Of a stretch of DNA of 64,000 nucleotides, positions 52,792-61,252 are shown in pieces. The position numbers and the translations under genes were made by a program. The notes beneath the pieces are model-generated. The model had not been told where the DNA came from. It saw nothing but the letters and a program-made list of their open reading frames with translations, and searched no databases. Position 1 is the first letter of the stretch. Every line of letters begins with the position of its first letter. The stretch comes from Bacillus sp. A301a_S52 (GTDB lineage Bacteria; Bacillota; Bacilli; Bacillales; Salisediminibacteriaceae), in assembly GCA_024701455.1 (NCBI GenBank), contig JABXYP010000001.1:1244001-1308000 (forward strand), written 5' to 3'.

Positions 52792-55700
52792 ATGAACCTG
52801 GAAACGTTATCTCATGAAGAGATACGCCATGAATGTGCATTCCCAACAACATTTGAAAAAGGATTGACGTATTTTTCGGAAAATAAAATTATCGAGCTTA
52901 TGAAAAATTCAACGACAGGGGTTTATGAAGGAGAAGTGGCTGCCTCCTCGTTTGGTGACAGTTATCATGTAGCCGTAGAGTATGACCTCAAAACGTTTGA
53001 AGTGGAAAGTATGGGCTGTACATGCCATGATTTTCATGAGTATGAGGGAATGTGTAAGCACCTTGTGGCTGTCATGTTGAAGATAAAAAGCGAGTCTCAC
53101 GGATTAGAGCGAACTAAGTCAACGTCTAGCTCGCTGAGGAAGCCTGGAAATGACCCACATATGTCATTAACTAGTCAACGACGTGCAAAACGCCTAATGG
53201 ATTCTTTTGAGCAAATTTACATGAAAAAACAAGAGGCGTTTCAAGAACGAGAACCCCTTAATGTGGAGTATACCCTACACCTTCAGTCAGCTTATTCGCC
53301 GCGTTTTTTAGGTATGATGTCGCTAGAATTGAAAATTGGCCCTAAACGTTTGTATGTGGTAAAGGATATTCCTGAATTACTAAAAGCAGCTGAGGAAAAT
53401 GAAGCAGTTAAGTTCTCTAAATTGTTTACCTATCATCCAGCTGACTACTTTTTTTCGAAAGAAGATATGAGTATCTTTAGCTTAATGGCAAAAATTACGC
53501 AGTTACGTGAAGATGAAAAAGAGACGCCTAGTTATGGCTATTTCAAGTCCGTGAGTGAGAAAAAACGAGAATTTATGATACCGCCGACTTATGCTGGGGA
53601 GGTTCTTGCTTTACTCCAGACCCGTCAAGTTGTGTTAGATGATGGACTTGAGGTACACCATGATATAACGGTTACTGATGAAAAGCCTGAATTGGCATTT
53701 CATTTGACAGAAGCCGATGATGAATGGACAGGAGCATACCGCCTGTCATGGGAAGGATCAAATTACGCCCATTATTTTGGGAAGAAATACGGTTTTCTCT
53801 ATATAAATGGGACCTTTCATCGCCTGAAGGGGGATGCTCTTGAAGCATTTGATACGTTGTTTTTTCAAATGGTTACAGAGGCTCCCGCAGAGCTGATTTT
53901 AGATGAAAGTCAGCTTGAAACATTCGCTTCTCTTGTTTTGCCTAGGCTCAGAGAATTAGGTCATGTTTCTTTAACGAAATCTCTTAACGAAAATATAAAA
54001 ATGGCCCCCTTGCAGCCACTACTATATGTGGATTATGTTGATGAACGTCTCACTGCAGAAGTGTTTTTCCAATATGGTGAAACGAAATTGTCTCCTTTTC
54101 ATCGTGAAGCAACTGATAGCTCCCATGTCATTGTCCGTGACGTCGAACAGGAATATTTTCTCTTATCCATTATTGAAAATATACCTTTTAAATTTAACGG
54201 AAGCGACTTATTTTTAGATGATCAGGCGGAAATTCTTGCATTTGTGGCTGAAGATGTCCCACAGCTTTCTAAATCCTTTCATTTATATATATCTGAAAGT
54301 GTCAAAAATATCGTTCATCAGCCTGTAGAAGCACCGTCGATCAAAGTGGAAACAAATGAATCACTCAGCCTTCTCGATGTTTCTTTTGAAGTTGATGGGA
54401 TAAGCGATGAGGAGCTGAATGGTGTATTAAAAAGCCTTCTAGACCAAAAAAAATATTATCAGTTAGAGTCAGGTGCTTACCTTCATTTAGACTCTGACGC
54501 CTTTAAACATATGAAGCGTGTCATTGAAGACTTAGATATGTCGGCGAAAGATGTTTCACCTCATACCTCTTTGCCGCTTTATCGGGCGTTTCAGTTATCT
54601 GAAGAGACAGAGGTGCAAATAAAAAAGGATCGCGCTTTTAAAAAGCTAGTAGAACGTTTGACTGAACCTGAGGAATTAGATTTCCCTGTCCCTGAGCATC
54701 TTGACAACGTGTTACGTGATTATCAAAAACGTGGTTATCAATGGCTCATGTCCCTTGCACACTATGGTTTTGGTGGGATACTTGCCGATGACATGGGCTT
54801 GGGTAAAACACTTCAAACAATAGCTTACTTAAGCTCGGTGAAAAATGCTGATCAAGAATCGGCACCAGCGATGATTATTTGTCCGTCTAGCGTGGTATAT
54901 AATTGGCAGAAAGAGCTGGAAAAGTTTGCTCCCGACCTATCCACGGTAGTAATCTCAGGCTCTCAACATGAAAGAGAGGAGGCTTTGAACTCAGCCTCTG
55001 GTGTTGACATTTGGATTACGTCTTATCCTTTAATTCGTAGAGATATCCATTATTATGACGCGCACCATTTTTCAACGCTCGTATTAGATGAAGCACAGTA
55101 TGTGAAAAATCAGGGAACGTTGACATCGAAAGCAGTTCGAATGATTACATCAACTAATAGTTTTGCATTAAGCGGGACACCGATTGAAAATTCACTTGAT
55201 GAGCTTTATTCTATTTTTTCTATCGTACAACCTGGGATTTTCAAAAATAAGCAAACATTTAAAAATTATGAGGAGAGCCGTATTGCCCGCAGAATAAAAC
55301 CGTTTGTTTTAAGACGGATGAAAAATGATGTTCTCCAAGAACTTCCTGATAAAATTGAGTCCATTGAGTATACCCATTTATCTGAGCAGCAAAAAACGGT
55401 CTACTTAGGTCAGTTGCATTTATTAAAATCTGAAGCAAGCGAAGTCTTTCAAACGAATACTTTTCAAGAAAACCGGATGAAGCTGCTGGCAGGTTTGACA
55501 CGACTGAGACAAATATGTTGTCACCCAGGGATGTTTTTAGATGATTATACTGGCGGATCTGGTAAGCTGGAGCGGCTGCTTGAATACCTTGAAGAAGCCA
55601 GAGATGCCGGTAAACGTATCGTGCTTTTTAGCCAGTTTACTCAAATGCTTGCTATTATGAAAAAACATCTAAATAAAAGTGGATGGGACTATCATTACTT

Positions 55701-56073
55701 AGATGGGTCAACGCCCTCTAATGAAAGAGTGGAGCTAGCAGAGAGATTTAATCGAGGAGAAAAGGATTTATTCCTCGTGTCATTAAAAGCTGGCGGAACA
55801 GGACTTAATCTGACTGGAGGAGACACGGTTATTCTTTTTGACTCCTGGTGGAATCCTGCTGTGGAGGAACAGGCGGCAGATCGTGTTTATCGATTTGGAC
55901 AAAAGCGTATCGTACACGTCACCAAAATGATTACAACAGGTACGATTGAAGAAAAAATTCACCAATTACAAGAAAAAAAGCGTCATCTACTTGATCGCGT
56001 TATTCAGCCTGGGGAAACGATGATGTCGTCACTCGGTAAAGAAGATATTGAAGAACTGCTAGGTTTATCTTAA
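52792..56073 (+). CDS. SNF2-family helicase with an N-terminal SWIM zinc finger
   Basis: A 1093-aa SWI2/SNF2-type DNA-dependent ATPase. Residues about 50-100 hold a SWIM finger (MGCTCHDFHEYEGMCKHLVAVML, CxC..CxH). A long SNF2-associated region follows, then the ATPase: GILADDMGLGKTLQTIAYL (Walker A), IICPSSVVYNWQKELEKF, VLDEAQYVKN (DEAQ) and SGTPIENSLDELYSIF. The C-terminal helicase lobe has LFSQFTQMLAIMKKHL, LVSLKAGGTGLNLTGGDTVILFDSWWNPAVEEQAADRVYRFGQ. ATG at 52792, with AGGTG upstream, is preferred over GTG at 52783. Bacterial members of this type are linked to transcription and DNA repair. Confidence 0.93.
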   Translation: MNLETLSHEEIRHECAFPTTFEKGLTYFSENKIIELMKNSTTGVYEGEVAASSFGDSYHVAVEYDLKTFEVESMGCTCHDFHEYEGMCKHLVAVMLKIKSESHGLERTKSTSSSLRKPGNDPHMSLTSQRRAKRLMDSFEQIYMKKQEAFQEREPLNVEYTLHLQSAYSPRFLGMMSLELKIGPKRLYVVKDIPELLKAAEENEAVKFSKLFTYHPADYFFSKEDMSIFSLMAKITQLREDEKETPSYGYFKSVSEKKREFMIPPTYAGEVLALLQTRQVVLDDGLEVHHDITVTDEKPELAFHLTEADDEWTGAYRLSWEGSNYAHYFGKKYGFLYINGTFHRLKGDALEAFDTLFFQMVTEAPAELILDESQLETFASLVLPRLRELGHVSLTKSLNENIKMAPLQPLLYVDYVDERLTAEVFFQYGETKLSPFHREATDSSHVIVRDVEQEYFLLSIIENIPFKFNGSDLFLDDQAEILAFVAEDVPQLSKSFHLYISESVKNIVHQPVEAPSIKVETNESLSLLDVSFEVDGISDEELNGVLKSLLDQKKYYQLESGAYLHLDSDAFKHMKRVIEDLDMSAKDVSPHTSLPLYRAFQLSEETEVQIKKDRAFKKLVERLTEPEELDFPVPEHLDNVLRDYQKRGYQWLMSLAHYGFGGILADDMGLGKTLQTIAYLSSVKNADQESAPAMIICPSSVVYNWQKELEKFAPDLSTVVISGSQHEREEALNSASGVDIWITSYPLIRRDIHYYDAHHFSTLVLDEAQYVKNQGTLTSKAVRMITSTNSFALSGTPIENSLDELYSIFSIVQPGIFKNKQTFKNYEESRIARRIKPFVLRRMKNDVLQELPDKIESIEYTHLSEQQKTVYLGQLHLLKSEASEVFQTNTFQENRMKLLAGLTRLRQICCHPGMFLDDYTGGSGKLERLLEYLEEARDAGKRIVLFSQFTQMLAIMKKHLNKSGWDYHYLDGSTPSNERVELAERFNRGEKDLFLVSLKAGGTGLNLTGGDTVILFDSWWNPAVEEQAADRVYRFGQKRIVHVTKMITTGTIEEKIHQLQEKKRHLLDRVIQPGETMMSSLGKEDIEELLGLS

Positions 56074-56174
56074 AAAAGGGATGGTTATTTTAGTTGATAT
56101 ATGGTAAAGTTAACAAGTTGAAAAAATTTCAGAAGGATTCATCCTTTTCTCAGTAGGTTATAATAGGATAACGC

Positions 56175-56215
56175 ATGCAGCTTGTCCGTTTAAAAAACGT
56201 ATGAGCTGCATTTTT
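56175..56215 (+). terminator. Terminator after the SNF2 gene
   Basis: ATGCAGCT / AGCTGCAT stem with a long loop, followed by TTTT, about 100 bp after the stop codon. Confidence 0.65.
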
Positions 56216-56277
56216 AAGGTTAAAATAAATACAATCGCTCTGACGGTAAAGTATGAATTAAAAGGAGATAAAAGCAT

Positions 56278-57783
56278 TTGGCACGTTTTAAAGATTTAAA
56301 CATTGAAGAAACGATTTTGAAATCCATTGAAAAAATGGGGTTTACTGATGCAACCCCTATTCAGGAAAAAGTTATTCCAGCTGCAAAGGATGGCCGCGAT
56401 GTCATCGGACAAGCTCAAACAGGAACAGGGAAAACAGTGGCGTTTGGTATTCCTTTATTGGAATCGGTTATGCCACAACAACGTCATCCACAAGGTCTTG
56501 TATTAGCTCCGACGAGAGAATTGGCTATTCAAGTATCAGAGGAATTGAACAAGCTCGGTCGCGAGAAAGGGGTAAGTTCTCTTGCTATTTATGGCGGTCA
56601 GGAGATTTCCAAACAAATCCGAGGACTTAAAAAACGCCCTGAAATCATTGTAGGAACACCTGGTCGTTTTATGGATCATATGCGCCGTAAAACGATACGT
56701 CCAGAGTATATTAATACGGTTGTCCTTGATGAAGCGGATGAAATGCTGAGTATGGGATTCATTGAAGATATTGAGACGATTTTAAAAGAAGTCCCTGAAG
56801 ACAGACGGACGATGCTATTTTCAGCGACCATGCCTGCCAGACTGAAAAATGTCATAGCGTCATTTATGACCGACCCTGTTAACGTGACGGTTAAATCAAA
56901 AGAAGTGACTGTTGAGAATATTGAGCAACGCTACGTTGTCGTTAATGAAAAACAAAAATTCGATGCGCTCTGTCATTTACTGGATATTGATCCGCCTGAA
57001 TTGGCGATCGTCTTCGGACGTACGAAGCGGCGAGTTGACGAAGTCGCTGAGTCACTAGGCATTCGCGGCTTTGCGGCTGAAGGCCTCCATGGTGATATGA
57101 AGCAGGAGCGGCGTGATGCGGTCATCCGTAAGTTTAAACGAGGCGCTATCGAAATTCTTGTTGCGACAGATGTAGCTGCAAGAGGGCTCGATGTGAATAA
57201 CGTCTCACACGTGTTTAACTTTGATTTACCACAAGACTCTGAAAGCTATGTCCACCGTATCGGTCGTACAGGACGTGCAGGTAAGAGTGGTATAGCATTT
57301 AGTTTTGTCACACCGAAAGAGCGAGATCACTTAAAAGTCATTGAAAAAACAACGAAAAAACCGATGAAGCAACAAGGGGTACCGACATATGAGGAAGCAT
57401 TAGCAGGTCGCCAAGATAGATCTGTCAATCATTTGCAGAATTCACTTCGAAAAGGCGATTTTGAACACCTTCTCGGAGCAGCAAAATCACTTTTAGCAGA
57501 ACATGATCCTGAAACACTTGTAGCTGCGGCATTAAAAACGATGACGAAGGAACCGGATCAAACGCCTGTTCATATTACTGGCGAAGCACCTGTTCGTTCT
57601 AAACGTCGTAACTCAGGACCACAAGGCGGAGGCAATAAAGGCCAAGGCGGTTATCGCGGTGGTTCACGTCAGAGAAATGACCGTGGACGCCGTGGTGGAA
57701 AAGGCCGTGGAACTGGTGGATCTGGCGGATCTGGTGGGTCTGATGCAAAAGTAAAATCTTTGTCTTTCAAAAAGAAAAAGTAA
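56278..57783 (+). CDS. cshA: DEAD-box RNA helicase, CshA type
   Basis: An ATP-dependent RNA helicase linked to cold adaptation, ribosome assembly and the RNA degradosome in bacilli. The 501 aa hold the Q motif (TPIQEKVIP), AQTGTGKT, PTRELA, GTPGR, DEADEM, SAT, and VATDVAARGLDV / HRIGRTGRAG. The C-terminal extension is basic and glycine-rich (RGGSRQRNDRGRRGGKGRG, then GGSGGSGG) and ends KKKK, as in CshA. TTG at 56278 has AAAGGAGAT upstream. Monocistronic with a strong terminator. Confidence 0.93.
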   Translation: MARFKDLNIEETILKSIEKMGFTDATPIQEKVIPAAKDGRDVIGQAQTGTGKTVAFGIPLLESVMPQQRHPQGLVLAPTRELAIQVSEELNKLGREKGVSSLAIYGGQEISKQIRGLKKRPEIIVGTPGRFMDHMRRKTIRPEYINTVVLDEADEMLSMGFIEDIETILKEVPEDRRTMLFSATMPARLKNVIASFMTDPVNVTVKSKEVTVENIEQRYVVVNEKQKFDALCHLLDIDPPELAIVFGRTKRRVDEVAESLGIRGFAAEGLHGDMKQERRDAVIRKFKRGAIEILVATDVAARGLDVNNVSHVFNFDLPQDSESYVHRIGRTGRAGKSGIAFSFVTPKERDHLKVIEKTTKKPMKQQGVPTYEEALAGRQDRSVNHLQNSLRKGDFEHLLGAAKSLLAEHDPETLVAAALKTMTKEPDQTPVHITGEAPVRSKRRNSGPQGGGNKGQGGYRGGSRQRNDRGRRGGKGRGTGGSGGSGGSDAKVKSLSFKKKK

Positions 57784-57812
57784 CATCTTAATTTGAAGGT
57801 GTTTATTAAAGT

Positions 57813-57856
57813 AGAGTGTGTTAAAGGGGCGAATGCCCTTTTAACACACTCTTTTA
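57813..57856 (+). terminator. Terminator after cshA
   Basis: AGAGTGTGTTAAAGGGG / CCCTTTTAACACACTCT long, nearly perfect stem followed by TTTT. Confidence 0.93.
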
Positions 57857-58030
57857 TTGATCTTTAAAAAGTTTTAGGGGTGTCGATGTTTCAGCGATGT
57901 GATCAATCTTGTCTTTGTGATTTACTAATTAGCCAAAAAAGTTGGAATTTTAAAATTAATTTTAATTATTTGTTGATTTATTATCTGAGTATGTTACACT
58001 CGTTAATAACTTACAAAACTTCATATGATT

Positions 58031-58136
58031 CTTATCTAGAGAGGTGGAGGGACTGACCCTATGAGACCTCGGCAACCAGTACATTCGTACACGGTGCCAA
58101 TTTCAGAGGAATGAGCAACATTCCAAAGATGAGAGA
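58031..58136 (+). promoter_or_regulatory. SAM-I (S-box) riboswitch, first of a tandem pair before metE
   Basis: CTTATCTAGAGAGGTGGAGG, GACTGACCCTATGAGACC, TCGGCAACC, CGGTGCCAATTTC and GATGAGAG follow the S-box consensus in order. The 3' GATGAGAG can pair instead with CTCATC of the terminator just downstream. High SAM should terminate transcription before metE. Confidence 0.96.
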
Positions 58137-58163
58137 GACGTGATCGGCATTTAATACTGCTAT

Positions 58164-58210
58164 CAACCCCTTTTCTCATCTAAATCGTTAGTGAGAGAAG
58201 GGGTTTTTTA
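58164..58210 (+). terminator. S-box riboswitch terminator
   Basis: AACCCCTTTTCTCA / TGAGAGAAGGGGTT stem followed by TTTT. Its left arm overlaps the sequence able to pair with the aptamer's 3' strand. Confidence 0.93.
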
Positions 58211-58320
58211 CGATGGTATAACATTCATTAAATGCACTAACTTCTAATGAAAACTAGCTTTTGTCATCTCCTTTATTGAGGACGTCCTAAGCCTGTTTTC
58301 TTATAAAAAATTTCATAGTC

Positions 58321-58505
58321 GTGAGATAGGTTTATTTAGCGTTTAAATACGCTGAATGATTAAAAGGGAATCTGGTGTAAATCCAGAACGGTCCCGCCAC
58401 TGTAAGTCAAGAGTGAATATGACTAGGTCACTGGAAATGCACTATTTATTCTGGGAAGACCATATTCATGATGAAAGACGAGTCAGGAGACCTGCCTGTT
58501 ATCAC
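58321..58505 (+). promoter_or_regulatory. Cobalamin riboswitch, second of a tandem pair before metE
   Basis: GGGAATCTGGTGTAAATCC, GGTCCCGCCACTGTAAGTC and GAGTCAGGAGACCTGCC are B12-box elements; GTGAGATAGG and CCTGTTATCAC close the structure. It lies 110 bp after the S-box terminator and has its own terminator at 58562. Confidence 0.95.
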
Positions 58506-58561
58506 AACACTGTTATCCTACGGGGAAATAGGGAGGTGTTAAATATCTAAGACAAGTGATG

Positions 58562-58603
58562 GGATATTTTTAACCTTTTTAATGGTAAAAATATCCTTTT
58601 TTT
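58562..58603 (+). terminator. Cobalamin riboswitch terminator before metE
   Basis: GGATATTTTTAACC / GGTAAAAATATCC stem with a TTTTTAAT loop followed by seven T. It lies 41 bp before the metE start. Confidence 0.9.
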
Positions 58604-58644
58604 ATTTGAAAAATAATTACCCACTTTTAAAGGAGGAAATGAAG

Positions 58645-60927
58645 ATGGCCTTAAGAACAAGTCAATTAGGATATCCACGTATAGGGGAACAACGAGAATG
58701 GAAAAGGACGCTTGAAGATTATTGGAAAGGAGAACTTTCAAAGGAACGTTTCTACGAGGAAATGAAACATATTCGGTTATCTCACCTACAAAAGCAACGT
58801 GATGCACATGTTGATTATATACCAGTGGGAGATTTTAGCTTTTATGATCATGTGCTCGATACAGCACTCATGTTTAACGTCATTCCAGAGCGGTTTGCAA
58901 AATCGACAGATGACCCATTAGATACTTATTTTGCTATGGCAAGAGGCAGTAAAGCTGGGGAAGCATGTGAAATGACGAAATGGTTTGATACAAATTACCA
59001 TTACATTGTTCCGGAATTTCATCATGGCTGGGTACCAAAAGTAACAGCCAATTACGTGCTTCAAGCTTATGAAGAAGCGAAGAAAGAGTTAGGTATTCAA
59101 GCGAAGCCCGTGATTTTAGGGCCCTTCACATTCATAAAGCTATCAAAAGGCTATACATCAAATGAATATCCGCAATTGCTGGAAAAATTAATTCCGTTGT
59201 ATGAACAGGTTATCTCAGAACTATATCAAGCTGGTGCTAGACTTATCCAAATAGATGAGCCATCACTTGTTACCACATTATCAGAAGAGGATATTGAGCA
59301 TCTGACAGGGATTTACCGCGAATTAGCTGAGCGACTTCCAGAAGTAAGCTTGTTGTTACAAACATATTTCGGTTCAATTGATCAATTTGAGCAAATTGCC
59401 TCACTTCCTGTTAAAGGGATTGGACTAGATTTTATTCATGATAAAGGGGTGAATTTACAAGCAATTAAAGCTCATGGGCTTCCAGAAGACAAATTATTAG
59501 GCGCTGGTATCATTGATGGCCGTAATATTTGGAAAACAGATGTACGTGAAACGTTGTCTCTTTTAACAGAGCTACAAGAAATCGTTCCCTCTGAACACTT
59601 GCTTGTTCAGCCATCGTCGAGTTTATTACATGTGCCAGTTACGTTAAAATATGAGACGAAGATAAATGATGAACTTTTAAACGGTTTGGCGTATGCCGAG
59701 GAAAAATTGTATGAATTACACTTGCTAAAAACGATAAGCAATCACCCAACAGACGAGGCGGTGAAACAAACGTTTGAAGAGTATCAGCAGTCTGTTGACA
59801 CGTTTAAACAGGCGCCCTTTAGACAAGGAAGAGACATTTCAACTGACCCGGATTTTCCTACTCAACGAACGCATACGTATGAAGAGAGAAAAGGATTACA
59901 AGAAAAGAAATGGAACCTTCCATTCTTACCAACGACAACGATTGGGAGCTTTCCTCAGACACGTGATGTGAAGCGAACACGTACTGAATGGCGTCGGGGA
60001 GAGCTTGATGATGACACATATGACACTTTCGTTAAGGGGAAAATTGAAAAGTGGATTACGATCCAAGAGGAAGTCGGTCTAGACGTGTTTGTACACGGTG
60101 AATTCGAACGGAATGATATGGTCGAGTATTTCGGTGAAAAGCTGAATGGCTTTGCCGTAACACAAAATGGCTGGGTGCAATCATATGGCTCCCGCTGTGT
60201 AAAACCGCCAGTGATTTATGGGAATGTGAGCTTTGAAAAACCAATGACGGTGAAAGAAACAGAATTTGCTCAATCATTGACGAAAAAACCGGTGAAAGGA
60301 ATGCTTACAGGACCTGTCACCATTTTAAACTGGTCATTCGTCCGAGATGACATACCTAACCGAGACGTCACAAGGCAAATCGCAAAAGCTTTAGTAGAAG
60401 AAGTAGCAGCTCTTGAACAAGCAGGTATTGAGATGATTCAAATGGATGAACCGGCATTGAGAGAAGGATTGCCTTTAAAGAAACGCGATCAACAAGCATA
60501 CTTAGATTGGGCAGTCGAAGCGTTTAGATTAGCTACTGCTCAGGTGAAGCCAACGACACAAATTCATACTCATATGTGTTATTGTGATTTTCATGACATC
60601 ATTGACTCAATTAAAGCATTAGACGCTGATGTTATTTCAATAGAAACGTCCCGCAGCCACGGCGAACTCATTGAAACATTTAAGACAAACGTCTATGATA
60701 AAGGAATTGGTTTAGGCGTTTACGATATTCATAGTCCTCAAATTCCAAATGTTGAGAAGATGTTAAATGTGATTAAACAAGCATTGACTGTTTTACCAGC
60801 GCAAGCATTTTGGGTGAACCCCGATTGTGGATTAAAAACGCGAACAGAGGAGCAAACAATTGCAGCGCTAAAAAATATGGTCGCAGCCACGAAAAAAGTG
60901 AGAGATGAATGGAAGGTTTCTCAGTAA
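58645..60927 (+). CDS. metE: Cobalamin-independent methionine synthase
   Basis: Transfers the methyl group from 5-methyltetrahydropteroyl-triglutamate to homocysteine without B12. A full-length 760-aa MetE with two TIM-barrel halves: N-terminal TSQLGYPRIGEQREWKRTLEDYW and C-terminal LPTTTIGSFPQTRDVKRTRTEWRRGE. Zinc ligands lie in HTHMCYCDFHD, the Glu of SIETSRSHGE and NPDCGLKTR. ATG at 58645 has AAAGGAGG upstream; the longer frame from 58582 overlaps the riboswitch terminator and is rejected. Controlled by the tandem SAM and cobalamin riboswitches. Confidence 0.96.
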   Translation: MALRTSQLGYPRIGEQREWKRTLEDYWKGELSKERFYEEMKHIRLSHLQKQRDAHVDYIPVGDFSFYDHVLDTALMFNVIPERFAKSTDDPLDTYFAMARGSKAGEACEMTKWFDTNYHYIVPEFHHGWVPKVTANYVLQAYEEAKKELGIQAKPVILGPFTFIKLSKGYTSNEYPQLLEKLIPLYEQVISELYQAGARLIQIDEPSLVTTLSEEDIEHLTGIYRELAERLPEVSLLLQTYFGSIDQFEQIASLPVKGIGLDFIHDKGVNLQAIKAHGLPEDKLLGAGIIDGRNIWKTDVRETLSLLTELQEIVPSEHLLVQPSSSLLHVPVTLKYETKINDELLNGLAYAEEKLYELHLLKTISNHPTDEAVKQTFEEYQQSVDTFKQAPFRQGRDISTDPDFPTQRTHTYEERKGLQEKKWNLPFLPTTTIGSFPQTRDVKRTRTEWRRGELDDDTYDTFVKGKIEKWITIQEEVGLDVFVHGEFERNDMVEYFGEKLNGFAVTQNGWVQSYGSRCVKPPVIYGNVSFEKPMTVKETEFAQSLTKKPVKGMLTGPVTILNWSFVRDDIPNRDVTRQIAKALVEEVAALEQAGIEMIQMDEPALREGLPLKKRDQQAYLDWAVEAFRLATAQVKPTTQIHTHMCYCDFHDIIDSIKALDADVISIETSRSHGELIETFKTNVYDKGIGLGVYDIHSPQIPNVEKMLNVIKQALTVLPAQAFWVNPDCGLKTRTEEQTIAALKNMVAATKKVRDEWKVSQ

Positions 60928-61012
60928 ACGAGCTTGAGCTAATATCAAACTAGTCCTTTATGAAACGTTTAACAACGGAGGAGCACTTTATCCGGTGTTC
61001 TCACTTATCACG

Positions 61013-61068
61013 ACTCCCCTACGGCAGAACGAGGGTCTCTCTCTAGCTTTAGGGGAGTTTATTTTATT
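61013..61068 (+). terminator. Terminator after metE
   Basis: ACTCCCCTA / TAGGGGAGT stem with a long loop, followed by TTATTTTATT, about 85 bp after the stop codon. Confidence 0.7.
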
Positions 61069-61187
61069 GCATGCAGATAACCGTCCGCTTGTATAACTGT
61101 ATAGTCATCTAATCCCTCCAAAGACGATGATTTAAGATAATCAGCGTAGTTGAAGACAATCTCCATGGTCCTTTAAAGCAGAAGAGA

Positions 61188-61227
61188 GCGTCCGCAAAAT
61201 CGGCAAACTAACCGATTTTGCGGACGC
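61188..61227. other. Perfect 16-bp hairpin without a T-run
   Basis: GCGTCCGCAAAATCGG / CCGATTTTGCGGACGC around the 8-base loop CAAACTAA. It lies 25 bp after the end of the minus-strand gene at 61253, but neither strand has a T-run. GCGTCCG also occurs in the repeat family. Confidence 0.6.
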
Positions 61228-61252
61228 CCCTCAAATTAGTTAAAGTGATTGT

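Noticed and set aside
58356..58550. Open frame of 64 codons before metE
   Set aside because: It lies wholly over the cobalamin riboswitch and its expression platform.
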